A stretch of 64,000 bases of DNA from DATGJX01 sp963830545. GTDB lineage: Bacteria > Vulcanimicrobiota > Vulcanimicrobiia > Vulcanimicrobiales > Vulcanimicrobiaceae. The position numbers and the translations under genes were made by a program. How positions within the stretch are numbered: position 1 is the first letter of the stretch; every line of letters starts with the position of its first letter. The notes below the pieces were generated by a model that was not told the origin of the DNA, searched no databases, and saw only the letters and a program-made list of their open reading frames with translations. The DNA lies in contig CAWHMK010000001.1 in assembly GCA_963830545.1 (NCBI GenBank), forward strand, positions 248,001-312,000, in the 5' to 3' direction. Shown one piece after another: positions 1-8,106 of this stretch.

Positions 1-48
1 CAGCAGCGTCTCGAATTGCGCCTGCGAAAGTCCGAAGACGTCGACCAT
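1..48 (-). CDS. fliR: Flagellar export protein FliR, N-terminal 16 codons (partial)
   Basis: An ATG at 46-48 on the minus strand opens a frame MVDVFGLSQAQFETLL that runs off the left window edge. It follows the fliQ stop by six bases, which is the normal fliP-fliQ-fliR order. FliR is a multi-spanning membrane component of the flagellar type III export gate. Only the first 16 residues are visible, so the call rests on position and on general similarity of the start. Confidence 0.7.
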   Translation of the reverse strand, partial: MVDVFGLSQAQFETLL

Positions 49-54
49 CTCGCG

Positions 55-324
55 CTACTTCACGAAGTTTTGCACGTGCGTAAAGATTCGGGTCGTAAAA
101 TCCGTCAGCACGGCGAGCATGAACGGCCCGAAGAACAGAATCGCCAGTGCGGACGCAACGATCTTCGGAATGAACGTGAGCGTGGGTTCCTGGATCTGCG
201 TTACGGCTTGAAAGATCGAAATAATCAGTCCGACGACCATCGAGATCAGCAGCACAGGCGCTGCGACCATGAAACACACGAAGATCGCGTCGCGCCCGAT
301 CGCGATCGCGTCTCCGTAACTCAT
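55..324 (-). CDS. fliQ: Flagellar biosynthesis protein FliQ
   Basis: This 89-residue protein has the usual FliQ length and two hydrophobic segments (about residues 15-38 and 52-75). It contains the family pattern around VGLIISIFQAVTQIQEPTL. FliQ assembles with FliP and FliR into the core of the flagellar export gate in the inner membrane. It lies between fliP and fliR in the flagellar operon and ends in TAG just before the fliR start. Confidence 0.96.
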   Translation of the reverse strand: MSYGDAIAIGRDAIFVCFMVAAPVLLISMVVGLIISIFQAVTQIQEPTLTFIPKIVASALAILFFGPFMLAVLTDFTTRIFTHVQNFVK

Positions 325-385
325 GCTCGGCTCGCCTCGAGGGGCTCGTCGTCGTTCGACAAGCTCACGACGACAACGTCTGAGT

Positions 386-1193
386 TCATCTGTAGCTCTG
401 GAAGATCGCGCTGACCGTGAGATTCCAGCCGTCGACCAGCAAGAACACGAGAATCTTGAACGGCAGAGAGATGATCACGGGCGGGATCATCATCATGCCC
501 ATCGAGAGCAGAATGCTGGCCACGACCATGTCGATGACGATAAACGGAACGTAGATCGCAAAGCCGATCTCGAATGACGTCTTCAGCTCCGGAGATGACG
601 AACGCCGGAATGAGGATATAGGTCGGAACCTGCGCTTGCGTGGCCGGACGCGGCTCGTTGGTGAGCGAGTAGAACAGCTGCAGATCCTTCTCGCGCGTCT
701 GCCGGAACATGAACTTGCGCAGCGGCTGAGCGGCGCGGTCGAGCGCGGCGGACTGCGATATCTGGTTCTTCAAGAACGGCTGAAGGGCGTTCTGGTTCAC
801 GTCTTTGACGACGGGAGCCATGATGAAGAACGTCAGAAATAGCGCGAGGCCGACGAGCACTTGGTTCGGCGGAACTTGCTGCGTGCCCAGCGCCGTGCGC
901 ACGAACGATAGAACGACGATGACGCGCGTAAAGGACGTCAGCAGGACGAGCAGCGTCGGCGCCAGCGAGAGTACGGTGAGCAGCAGCAGAATCTGAAGCG
1001 CGGTTGCGACGTCTTTCGGATTTTTGGCTTGTCCGACGCCGATGCTCACTTGAGGAATCGGGACGGTCGGACTGCTCGGCGCGGTGGCTGCCGCCGCAAT
1101 CGCCGGAATCACCCAAAGCGTAGCGACGGCGAGGCCGCTCACGATGAAGAACGCGCTATGACGCGCCCAGAGGCGTTTGAGGAATGGAATCAT
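386..1193 (-). CDS. fliP: Flagellar biosynthesis protein FliP (reading frame broken by one inserted base)
   Basis: FliP is the main pore-forming subunit of the flagellar export gate. The frame opens at an ATG overlapping the fliO stop as ATGA and reads a signal/TM segment, then the typical LLLLTVLSLAPTLLVLLTSF. Near position 596 the frame is lost after ...ILIPAFVIS. Removing one G restores ELKTSFEIGF, the conserved membrane C-terminus and the ending AIFQSYR at a TGA at 386-388. The corrected length is 268 residues, normal for FliP. Without correction the frame runs on as low-complexity sequence towards 321. The inserted base is at a GAGCTG context on the coding strand and is most simply a sequencing error. 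Confidence 0.93.
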
Positions 1194-1540
1194 CGTTGCG
1201 GTTTGCGCAGTTGCCGGAGGAACCCGCTGATCGTTTGGGTCTGCTGTGCGAAAAGCGATCGCTGTTCGCGCAGCCACGGGTCGACCTGCTCGGCGGGCAC
1301 CTGTGCGAGCGTGTTCACGTGCCCGCTCCCGCCGCCCAGCAAATAGTATTGCTCGCCGACCTTCACGACGTGCAGCGTCGTGTTCTGGGCGAGAAACGTC
1401 GATTCGACGATCGTAACGAGCCGGCGATCCGTCGAAGTGACGAGCCGGCCGCGCCCCAGAGCGCGCACGACGGTGTAAAGCCCGAAGAGCATCAGCGCTA
1501 CGACGAGCAGCGCCAGAATGTATTGACCCGCGAAGGCCAT
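1190..1540 (-). CDS. fliO: Flagellar biosynthetic protein FliO
   Basis: This 116-residue protein has one N-terminal transmembrane helix (about residues 5-27), then a short cytoplasmic domain with the FliO-type pattern RRLVTIVESTFLAQNTTLHV and VGEQYYLLGG. FliO chaperones assembly of the FliP ring. It overlaps fliN/Y upstream by one base and fliP downstream by ATGA, so translation is probably coupled across fliN-fliO-fliP. Confidence 0.9.
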   Translation of the reverse strand: MAFAGQYILALLVVALMLFGLYTVVRALGRGRLVTSTDRRLVTIVESTFLAQNTTLHVVKVGEQYYLLGGGSGHVNTLAQVPAEQVDPWLREQRSLFAQQTQTISGFLRQLRKPQR

Positions 1541-2403
1541 TATTCGACGCTCGGATTCAGTTCGCTGATCTTCACCGCGTACTTGTCGTCAACGACGACC
1601 ACCTCACCCCGCGCGATCAAGATGTTGTTGACGTACAGGTCGATTGGATCGGTTGACAGTTTGTCGAGTTCGAAGACGCTTCCGGATTGCAGCGTAACGA
1701 CGTCACGCAGCGTGAGCGCCGTCTTGCCGAGCACCGCGCTGATCTGCAGCGGCACGTCGTGCACCAAATCCAGATTGTTTCCGCCGTGGGATGCGCGCTG
1801 CGGAGTCGGCGCCATCGAAGCGAACGCGACCGGCGCGGCTGCGGGCGCCGGCGGCGCCTTACGTTTGGGCGCCGGCGCAGGTGCTTCGGCTTCCGGCGTT
1901 CCGCCGATTTTCGCCAGCGCGAGTCCGTCGAAATCGATCGCAATCTGCGGCGCGACCTCCAGGCCAACCTGAACCGACCCTTCGTACGATGCGAACGGCG
2001 GAGCCGGTAAATTGGTCGCGTCGGTGCAGAGATCCGCATGCACGCCGTCGGTGTTCGCGCCGACGCCTTTCGCGAGTTGCTCCGCCATCGCAGCCGCAAT
2101 CTGCGAAACCGTTTCGGAAACGATCGAGAGCTGCATGGCCCCCATCTCCGCTCCGTCGTCGGCTCCGCCTAGCATGAGATTTACGATCTTGCCGACGTCC
2201 GCGGCGGCGAAGCGCACCACGACGCGAATCATCAGCGAAGGTATCTCCGCTACCGTAACGAGCGTGTCCGCATCGATCTTTACGGACCCTTCGTGGTCGT
2301 TGCGCGCAGCGGCGGAAGCGGCGACGGGCTGTTCCACCAACCGTCCCAAGACGGTTCCGGCGGCTTCCAGCATCGCGTCGGTGAGCTGTTGAATATCCGG
2401 CAT
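1540..2403 (-). CDS. fliY: Flagellar motor switch protein FliN/FliY
   Basis: The last 75 residues form a SpoA (FliN) domain, including DVPLQISAVLGKTALTLRDV and the closing VVVDDKYAVKISEL. The N-terminal half resembles the CheC/FliM-middle fold (around LMLGGADDGAEMGAMQLSIV), as in Bacillus FliY. In the CheC-like helix the sequence reads SETVS where active CheC/FliY phosphatases have an E-x-x-N signature, so CheY-P phosphatase activity is doubtful (inference). A Pro/Ala linker at about residues 172-205 joins the two parts. It forms the base of the switch complex with FliM and lies directly downstream of fliM. Confidence 0.88.
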   Translation of the reverse strand: MPDIQQLTDAMLEAAGTVLGRLVEQPVAASAAARNDHEGSVKIDADTLVTVAEIPSLMIRVVVRFAAADVGKIVNLMLGGADDGAEMGAMQLSIVSETVSQIAAAMAEQLAKGVGANTDGVHADLCTDATNLPAPPFASYEGSVQVGLEVAPQIAIDFDGLALAKIGGTPEAEAPAPAPKRKAPPAPAAAPVAFASMAPTPQRASHGGNNLDLVHDVPLQISAVLGKTALTLRDVVTLQSGSVFELDKLSTDPIDLYVNNILIARGEVVVVDDKYAVKISELNPSVE

Positions 2404-2406
2404 GGT

Positions 2407-3399
2407 TTATTGATCCTCGCTGGAGATGACGTCGGATACTTGAACGGCGATGCGGTCTTTGTGCGCACCCGGGTAGACGTGGAACTTATCGCGCTCGTTC
2501 ACGCGGGCGACCAGCGCCGAGTCCGTCGGCTTGTCGAAAAGGATGAGATCGCCGGGCTGCAGCGCGACCAAATCGCGCAGCGAAACCGTGGTTCGCCCGA
2601 GTTCGACCTGCACGTCGACGTCGGCGCGTTCGACGTTGCGCGCCAGTTGCTGGATGTCTTCTTCCGTCATGCCGCGGCCGGCGATAACGCTCGGCGACCA
2701 CTGAAAATCCGTGAGCTGCGTGCCGATGGACTGCAGTACCAAATAGGGCAGGCAGAAGTTCATCACGCCTGCCATGTCGCCGACTTTGAGTTCCATGGAA
2801 ACGTACGCGACGATCTGGTCCAGCGGAATGATTCGCGGAATGAACTGCGGATTCGAATCGAGCGCTTCGATCTTCAGCGAAAGCGTCAGCAGATAGTTCC
2901 ATGACTCGCGATAGCTGTTGAGCATTCGCGCCATGAAGCGCTGCATGAGCGTGCGCTCGATGTCGGTCAGGTCGCGCAGTTTCTGCGGAAACCATCCCGG
3001 GCCGCCCAGCAGCCGGTCGATGATCGAAAAGACCAGATTCAAATCGACCTGCGTTATGCCGCTGCCCGGCAGCGGGTCCATCGAGAATATCGAGAGTATC
3101 GACGGGATGCCGATGCTCGCGATGAAGTCGCCGTAGCTGATTTGCTCGATCGAGACGATGGTCGCCTCGACGCGGGTGCGCAGGTACACCGAAAGCGAAT
3201 TGTTCAGCAGGCGCGTAAAGTTCTCGTGCAGCGTGCGAAGCGTCTGCAGCTGGTTATTTGAAAACTTGTCGAGCCGTTTGTTGAAGCGGAAGTCGAACGA
3301 CTTGATCTTCTTGCCTTCGAGCGCTTCGTCCAGGGCGGCGGGCTCGGTGGCGAGCTGATTTATCAGTGCGTCGATTTCTTCTTGCGAGAGACTGGACAT
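2407..3399 (-). CDS. fliM: Flagellar motor switch protein FliM
   Basis: This 330-residue protein has normal FliM length. The N-terminus carries the CheY-P-binding signature LSQEEIDALINQL at residues 4-16. It is followed by the CheC-like middle domain (IEQISYGDFI, GGPGWFPQ, LTDIE) and a C-terminal SpoA domain (VELGRTTVSLRDLVALQPGD). FliM links CheY-P binding to FliG in the C-ring. It lies between motB and fliN/Y in the operon. Confidence 0.96.
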   Translation of the reverse strand: MSSLSQEEIDALINQLATEPAALDEALEGKKIKSFDFRFNKRLDKFSNNQLQTLRTLHENFTRLLNNSLSVYLRTRVEATIVSIEQISYGDFIASIGIPSILSIFSMDPLPGSGITQVDLNLVFSIIDRLLGGPGWFPQKLRDLTDIERTLMQRFMARMLNSYRESWNYLLTLSLKIEALDSNPQFIPRIIPLDQIVAYVSMELKVGDMAGVMNFCLPYLVLQSIGTQLTDFQWSPSVIAGRGMTEEDIQQLARNVERADVDVQVELGRTTVSLRDLVALQPGDLILFDKPTDSALVARVNERDKFHVYPGAHKDRIAVQVSDVISSEDQ

Positions 3400-3405
3400 G
3401 ACGGA

Positions 3406-4176
3406 TTACTGCCCCTTTTCTGCACGGGAGAGGTTGGCATTGAGCAGCACGATGTCGACGCGGCGATTTTGTTGCCGGGCTTCCGGCGTGCTGTTATCCG
3501 TCCTTGGATGAAACTGTCCGTATCCCGCAGCCGAGATTCGCGTCGGCTTCAGGCGGTCGTTTTCCACCAGATACCGAACGACGTTCACGGCGCGCGCGGT
3601 AGAGAGCTCCCAATTGCTCGGGTATTGAGCCGTCGCAATGGGCACGTCGTCCGTGTTGCCCTCGACCCGTATGAGGTTGTCGTTCTTCCTTAGAAAGGAA
3701 TCGACGGCATCGAGAATTTCCTTAGTCTGCGGGCGCAGCTGCGCGCTTCCGCTATCGTAATAACTCTTATCGGAAAGTAAAGTAATGACCAAGCCGCGGT
3801 GGTCCATGTGGATTTGGACCTGGCTTTGCAGGCGGTTGCGCTGCACGTAGTCCTGCAGCTGCTTTTGTATGGCCGGAATGTTCGAGGTGGAATTGAACAT
3901 GCGGTTCGCGTTCTGGCCGCCCTGCGGCGGCTGATTCACCGACCACTGATTGTCGAAGCCGCCGGAAACGTCGCGCGCAAACTGCTGGAACTTCACGCGG
4001 CTGATGTTCGACATCGCGAAGAGAATGATGAAGAGCGCGAGCATGAGGGTAATCATGTCCGCGTACGTCAGCAGCCAGCGCATCATGCCGGCCGTCTCGA
4101 CCTTCGTTTCCTCGGTCCTTTTCCGGAACTTGTTCTCGGCCGCGCGGGCGGCCGTCTTGATCGGCTGACCCATCAA
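3406..4176 (-). CDS. motB: Flagellar stator protein MotB
   Basis: A single transmembrane helix follows MMRWLLTYADMITLMLALF. The Asp at about residue 40 in that motif is the expected ion-binding residue of the stator. The C-terminal half is an OmpA/peptidoglycan-binding domain with VEGNTDDVPI and NWELSTARAVNVVRYL. MotB anchors the MotA-MotB stator to the cell wall. The start overlaps the motA stop (ATGA), so the pair is translationally coupled. It cannot be decided from sequence whether the stator uses protons or sodium. Confidence 0.94.
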   Translation of the reverse strand: MMGQPIKTAARAAENKFRKRTEETKVETAGMMRWLLTYADMITLMLALFIILFAMSNISRVKFQQFARDVSGGFDNQWSVNQPPQGGQNANRMFNSTSNIPAIQKQLQDYVQRNRLQSQVQIHMDHRGLVITLLSDKSYYDSGSAQLRPQTKEILDAVDSFLRKNDNLIRVEGNTDDVPIATAQYPSNWELSTARAVNVVRYLVENDRLKPTRISAAGYGQFHPRTDNSTPEARQQNRRVDIVLLNANLSRAEKGQ

Positions 4177-5009
4177 CTCGCGGAGTAGCTCGGCTGTTCG
4201 GCGACCGCGCCGCCCTCCTCGATCTCCGTTTCACGTTCGTGCGGGTCCAAGAACGCCTGCAGCCGCTCCTCGAGCAAACGCGGATTGTCGCCGGCCTGGA
4301 TTGATAGGATGCCTTCGATCATGATTTCGCGCAACAGCAGCAATTGCCCGGATCGTTCTTTGATCTTGTTTGCAATCGGCAGCCACAGCAGATTGGCGAA
4401 CATGATACCGAAAAACGTAGCGACGAACGCTTGCGCGGTCGAAATGCCTATGCTTCCGGCGATGTTGCTGCTCGCCCCGACGCTCGCCAGTCCGCGCAGC
4501 ATTCCGATGAGTCCGAGAACGGTGCCGATGATGCCCAGGGTCGGTGAATAGCCGCCCAAATTGGTGAATACGGCTTCAGCCTTCATGCCGACTTCCTGCA
4601 CGTGCGAGACTTCCGTCTCGAGCACTTTGCGAATGACGTCGGTGTCGCGGCCGTCTATGACGAGCTGAATTCCTTTGCGCATGAAATCGTCTTCGAGCGC
4701 AGCAGCCTCGTTTTCGAGCGCGAGCAGACCTTCGCGCCGAGCCTTCTCCGCGAACGACACCAGCGTTGCGATGATGTCGCGCTCGTGGTACACGGGCTCG
4801 CTGAACGCCGTCTTGAATCCACCGAAGAAGCCTTTGGTAAAGGTGCGCAGCGGAAAGGACGTCATCGTCGCGCCGATCGTACCGCCGATGATCAGCACCA
4901 GCGCTTCCCAGCGGCCGAAGATGACGTGCGGATCCGTGCCGCCGACATAACCGGCGAGGAAAATCGCGCCAAAGGCCACCAAGAGGCCGACGATCGTGGC
5001 AAAATCCAA
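4173..5009 (-). CDS. motA: Flagellar stator protein MotA
   Basis: This 278-residue protein has four predicted membrane segments (about residues 3-22, 35-52, 150-170 and 182-202) and the MotA/PomA family pattern GYSPTLGIIGTVLGLIGML and ILSIQAGDNPRLLEERL. The start codon is TTG (MDFATIVGLL). A purine-rich stretch upstream is compatible with a ribosome site, so I keep this start. It forms the proton- or sodium-conducting stator with MotB downstream and follows flbD. Confidence 0.95.
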   Translation of the reverse strand: MDFATIVGLLVAFGAIFLAGYVGGTDPHVIFGRWEALVLIIGGTIGATMTSFPLRTFTKGFFGGFKTAFSEPVYHERDIIATLVSFAEKARREGLLALENEAAALEDDFMRKGIQLVIDGRDTDVIRKVLETEVSHVQEVGMKAEAVFTNLGGYSPTLGIIGTVLGLIGMLRGLASVGASSNIAGSIGISTAQAFVATFFGIMFANLLWLPIANKIKERSGQLLLLREIMIEGILSIQAGDNPRLLEERLQAFLDPHERETEIEEGGAVAEQPSYSAS

Positions 5010-5098
5010 AAGAAGTCCCCCGCGGGCGTCCTGTCCGTAGAGTCTCGAGAGCCCTTACCTATCCTGTATCGGCACCCGCGTCATCATCATGAGTCCGT

Positions 5099-5296
5099 TC
5101 AAAAGGCGTCCGCCGGACCGTAAATTTTCCGTTTGAACGCGACGATGCGCTCCTGGATCTCTTCCATGGAGTTGCGGACGATGAGTTTGTTTCCGCTCAC
5201 CAGCGTGATGACGGTGTCGGGCGTCGTTTCGACCGATTCGATGAGGTCGGCGTTCACCATGATCGGCTGCCCGTTCAAACGCGTCAATTGAACCAT
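5099..5296 (-). CDS. flbD: Flagellar FlbD family protein
   Basis: This 65-residue protein matches the small FlbD family with its typical start MVQLTRLNGQPIMVNADLIE and the following VETTPDTVITLVSGNKL. Members are found next to flgE and motA in many flagellar operons. In Bacillus, SwrD of this family raises motor torque; the role here is inferred from that. It sits between flgE and motA as expected. Confidence 0.9.
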   Translation of the reverse strand: MVQLTRLNGQPIMVNADLIESVETTPDTVITLVSGNKLIVRNSMEEIQERIVAFKRKIYGPADAF

Positions 5297-5403
5297 TCGA
5301 TGCGTCCCCCAATAGCCGGCACACTCGCGGAGTTTGCAGCCGGACCCGCGGTTTCCCGCGGGTCCGGCTTTAGGACCTCCGTGTCCCTAGCGCGTGTGAG
5401 GAG

Positions 5404-7122
5404 TTAGTTTTCGCTCGCGCGCATTGCGATGACGTCTTGGAGATTCTGGTCCGCCGTCGTCACGCCGCGCGTGTTCGCCTCGAAGGCGCGCTGCGCAACG
5501 ATCATCTTGGTGAACTCGTCCGCGAGTGAAACGTTGGACTGCTCCAGCGAGCCCGCGATGATTGCGCCGTATCGTCCCGAGTTCGCCGAACCGACTTGGG
5601 CCAAGCCCGAGTTCGCCGTCTGTTCGAAGCCGTTGCCGCCGACGCGATTCAAGCCTTGTTCGTTTTGGAACGTGGCAAGAGCGACTTGCGCGATGTTCTT
5701 CTGCTGTCCGTTCGAGAACGAGCCGGTGACGGTGCCGTCTTGACCGACGGTGATGTTCGAGAGCGTGCCCGCAGCGTAACCGTCCTGTGCAAGCACGTTC
5801 GCCGTGGGTGTACCCGCCAGCGCCGACATGCTGGAGAAATCCAGGCCGATCGTCTGCGGCGATGCCGAGGCGTCGCCCGCGGGCCATGCAGCGATCTGCA
5901 CGGCGTCGCCTGCGCCGGTTCCGGCCGCACCGGCCGGTGTGGGTGCGCCGCCGATCGCGTGAACGTTCGTTCCGTTCACGTCACCCGACGTGTTGATGAA
6001 CTGCCCGTTCGCATCGAACCACAGATAGCCGCCGCTGTCGCCCGTCGTCGGAGCGGTGCCGTCGGCAAAAGCGACGGTGTATTTCCAACGCGTCCCGGGT
6101 GCGACCGCGGTTCCGCTCGCGTTTTTCACGGTTGCCGGCAGACCGTTGGTCGCGGCCGTAACGGTGATCGTTTGCACGCCGTTTGCAGGCATAGGATTCG
6201 CGAGCGTGAAGGTCGCGCCGCCCATTGTTACATTTTGGCCCGCAGCTGCCGTGATGTTGTTTCCGAGCGTATCGGTGACCGTCGCCGACGTACCACCCGC
6301 ATTCGCGGTAACGGTAATGACGTCGTTTTGATTGGCTCCCGGCGCAACGGTGGGCGCGGCAGCCGTGTCGGCAGCACCCGCGCTGGCGATACCTGCCGGC
6401 GTCGCTCCGGTGGCGTCGGGAGTCAGTGTGATCGTGGCTTGGTGCGCATTGCCGAGCGAGTCGTAAATCGTCGTCGTCAGCACCTTGCTAACCGGCGTAC
6501 CACCCGCAACCGCGACGGAGAACTGCGTTTGGTCCAGCGAACCCCCGAAACTCATGTCGAAGTTCTTGTCGTTTTGCGGACCGAGTTTCACCGCGTTGGC
6601 GCCGCCCGTAGCCGTCGCTTGCATTTGCAAACCGAGCGGAATCGTGATAGTGCCCGGCGTTCCCGAAGCATTCACGACGCCGTTGCCGTCGGCCATGAAG
6701 CCTTGCACGGCAAGACCGCTCGCGGGGTCGTAGAGGACGCCGCTCGAGTTGAGCGAGAAGGCGCCGTCGCGCGTATAGAGCGGCTGTCCCGATCCATCCG
6801 TATTGCGCAGGATGAAAAATCCGTCGCCGTTGATTGCGAGATCGGTGTTGATGCCGGTCGTCTGCAATCCGCCTTCGCTGAAGTTCGTGTCGATCGAATT
6901 GACTTTGACGCCGAGACCCGTTTGCATCGGGTCGACGCCGCCGTTGGTCTGCGTGGGACCGCTGGCGTAGCCTTGCGTTTGGTAGAACATATCGGCGAAC
7001 GTCATGCGCTGGCCCTTGAAGCCCATCGTGCCGACGTTGGCGATGTTGTTCGAGATCATGTCGATCTGGCTTTGATACGCGTCCAGACCGGAGATGCCCG
7101 TAAACAGTGCATCGAATCCCAT
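5404..7122 (-). CDS. flgE: Flagellar hook protein FlgE
   Basis: The N-terminus (FTGISGLDAYQSQIDMISNN, then NIANVGTMGFKGQR) and the C-terminus (NVSLADEFTKMIVAQRAFEA) are the paired D0 coiled-coil motifs of flagellar rod/hook proteins. At 572 residues it is longer than the Salmonella hook protein (about 400). The extra length is a Ala/Thr/Gly-rich central region, about residues 200-400, likely the variable surface domain. It follows flgD and the flg_new gene, and precedes flbD and motA. Confidence 0.95.
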   Translation of the reverse strand: MGFDALFTGISGLDAYQSQIDMISNNIANVGTMGFKGQRMTFADMFYQTQGYASGPTQTNGGVDPMQTGLGVKVNSIDTNFSEGGLQTTGINTDLAINGDGFFILRNTDGSGQPLYTRDGAFSLNSSGVLYDPASGLAVQGFMADGNGVVNASGTPGTITIPLGLQMQATATGGANAVKLGPQNDKNFDMSFGGSLDQTQFSVAVAGGTPVSKVLTTTIYDSLGNAHQATITLTPDATGATPAGIASAGAADTAAAPTVAPGANQNDVITVTANAGGTSATVTDTLGNNITAAAGQNVTMGGATFTLANPMPANGVQTITVTAATNGLPATVKNASGTAVAPGTRWKYTVAFADGTAPTTGDSGGYLWFDANGQFINTSGDVNGTNVHAIGGAPTPAGAAGTGAGDAVQIAAWPAGDASASPQTIGLDFSSMSALAGTPTANVLAQDGYAAGTLSNITVGQDGTVTGSFSNGQQKNIAQVALATFQNEQGLNRVGGNGFEQTANSGLAQVGSANSGRYGAIIAGSLEQSNVSLADEFTKMIVAQRAFEANTRGVTTADQNLQDVIAMRASEN

Positions 7123-7215
7123 TTCTTGTTTGACCTTTCTTACAGATTACGCGGCGCGTCTATCGATCGGCGCCGTGTCCGCGAGCTCCGCAAGCGGTCC
7201 GCTCCGAGCGGGAAG

Positions 7216-7626
7216 CTAACTACTGATGATTGCGGCGCTGTCGATGTTCGTGAACACGTTATCCCGCATGGAGTCGCCGTCTACGGCGGTGATCACGGTG
7301 CGGTTCTTGATGCTCACGACCATGGCCACGTCCCGCAGCATGAAGAGCGACTGCTTCGCGCCCTTTTCCGCCGCTTTGTCGGCCATGGCGTTCATCTGTG
7401 CCATGTCGTCGTTGCTCAAATGGATGTTGCGCGATTGCAGACGTTGCATCGCATGTGCCGAGAACTTGAGCGGTTCTGCGCCGGTTACGCGCTGCTGCTG
7501 CTCGAGAACCGAGCGGAAACTCGGGGCCGAGGCCGGCGGAATTTGTACCGGGGTACCGACCGGACGCGGCGCGGGGCCGGGAATGATTCCCGGTTTGCCG
7601 ATCGCGTTGAGGTCCTTCGGGTCCAT
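7216..7626 (-). CDS. Flagellar operon protein of the flg_new (TIGR02530) type
   Basis: This 136-residue protein has a Pro-rich N-terminus, then a conserved block beginning LKFSAHAMQRLQSRNIHLSN and ending KNRTVITAVDGDSM. This matches the small family often annotated 'flagellar operon protein' and found between flgD and flgE. Its function is thought to be in hook assembly but is not firmly established. The position between flgD and flgE fits. Confidence 0.85.
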   Translation of the reverse strand: MDPKDLNAIGKPGIIPGPAPRPVGTPVQIPPASAPSFRSVLEQQQRVTGAEPLKFSAHAMQRLQSRNIHLSNDDMAQMNAMADKAAEKGAKQSLFMLRDVAMVVSIKNRTVITAVDGDSMRDNVFTNIDSAAIISS

Positions 7627-7627
7627 C

Positions 7628-8095
7628 TTAGTTTCCGATGCCCACGATTTCGCTCGTGGAGAACAGCAGCGGCTGACCGTTGTTGTCCGTGATGGGCTTA
7701 CCGTTCGAGCCGTTCATCGTGAAGTACGGCTGGCCGTTCTGCACGGCGATCGAGCCGACCGTTCCCGTGACGGTGGAGTTGTTGCCCGATGCATCCGGCG
7801 TGCTGACCGTCACCGTCTTTCCGATGAGCGAAGCCGACTGCATGACGCCGAAGTTCGACTGGAAGTTTTGGAACGACGTATTCATCTCTTCGGTGGCCGA
7901 CAGCGCGGAGAATTGCGCGAGCTGCGCAACCGACTGGGTGTCGTCGACGGGCTGCGTCGGATCCTGGTTCTGCATTTCCGTCGTGAGCAGTTGAAGAAAG
8001 TCCGACGAGCTCATCTGCGAGTTGAGACCGGAGCTGGCGGTCGTTCCGAGTTGTTGCTGGGACCCCGCCCCAGTGATTGGCGTTATACCTGCCAT
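7628..8095 (-). CDS. flgD: Flagellar hook assembly (cap) protein FlgD
   Basis: Starting at the ATG at 8093-8095 gives MAGITPITGAG, preceded by an AGGAGT ribosome site about 8 bases upstream; a longer upstream frame lacks such a site. The protein has the FlgD signature FLQLLTTEMQNQDPTQPVDD and AQFSALSATEEMN. At 155 residues it is a short FlgD, with the N-terminal recognition part and a reduced C-terminal domain. FlgD caps the growing hook. It lies between fliK and flg_new. Confidence 0.93.
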   Translation of the reverse strand: MAGITPITGAGSQQQLGTTASSGLNSQMSSSDFLQLLTTEMQNQDPTQPVDDTQSVAQLAQFSALSATEEMNTSFQNFQSNFGVMQSASLIGKTVTVSTPDASGNNSTVTGTVGSIAVQNGQPYFTMNGSNGKPITDNNGQPLLFSTSEIVGIGN

Positions 8096-8106
8096 GTGTA
8101 GTACTC

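Noticed and set aside
5596..7692. Long plus-strand open frame (698 codons) opposite flgE and the flg_new gene
   Set aside because: It is Arg-rich and antisense to well-supported flagellar genes; it arises from GC-rich codon bias.
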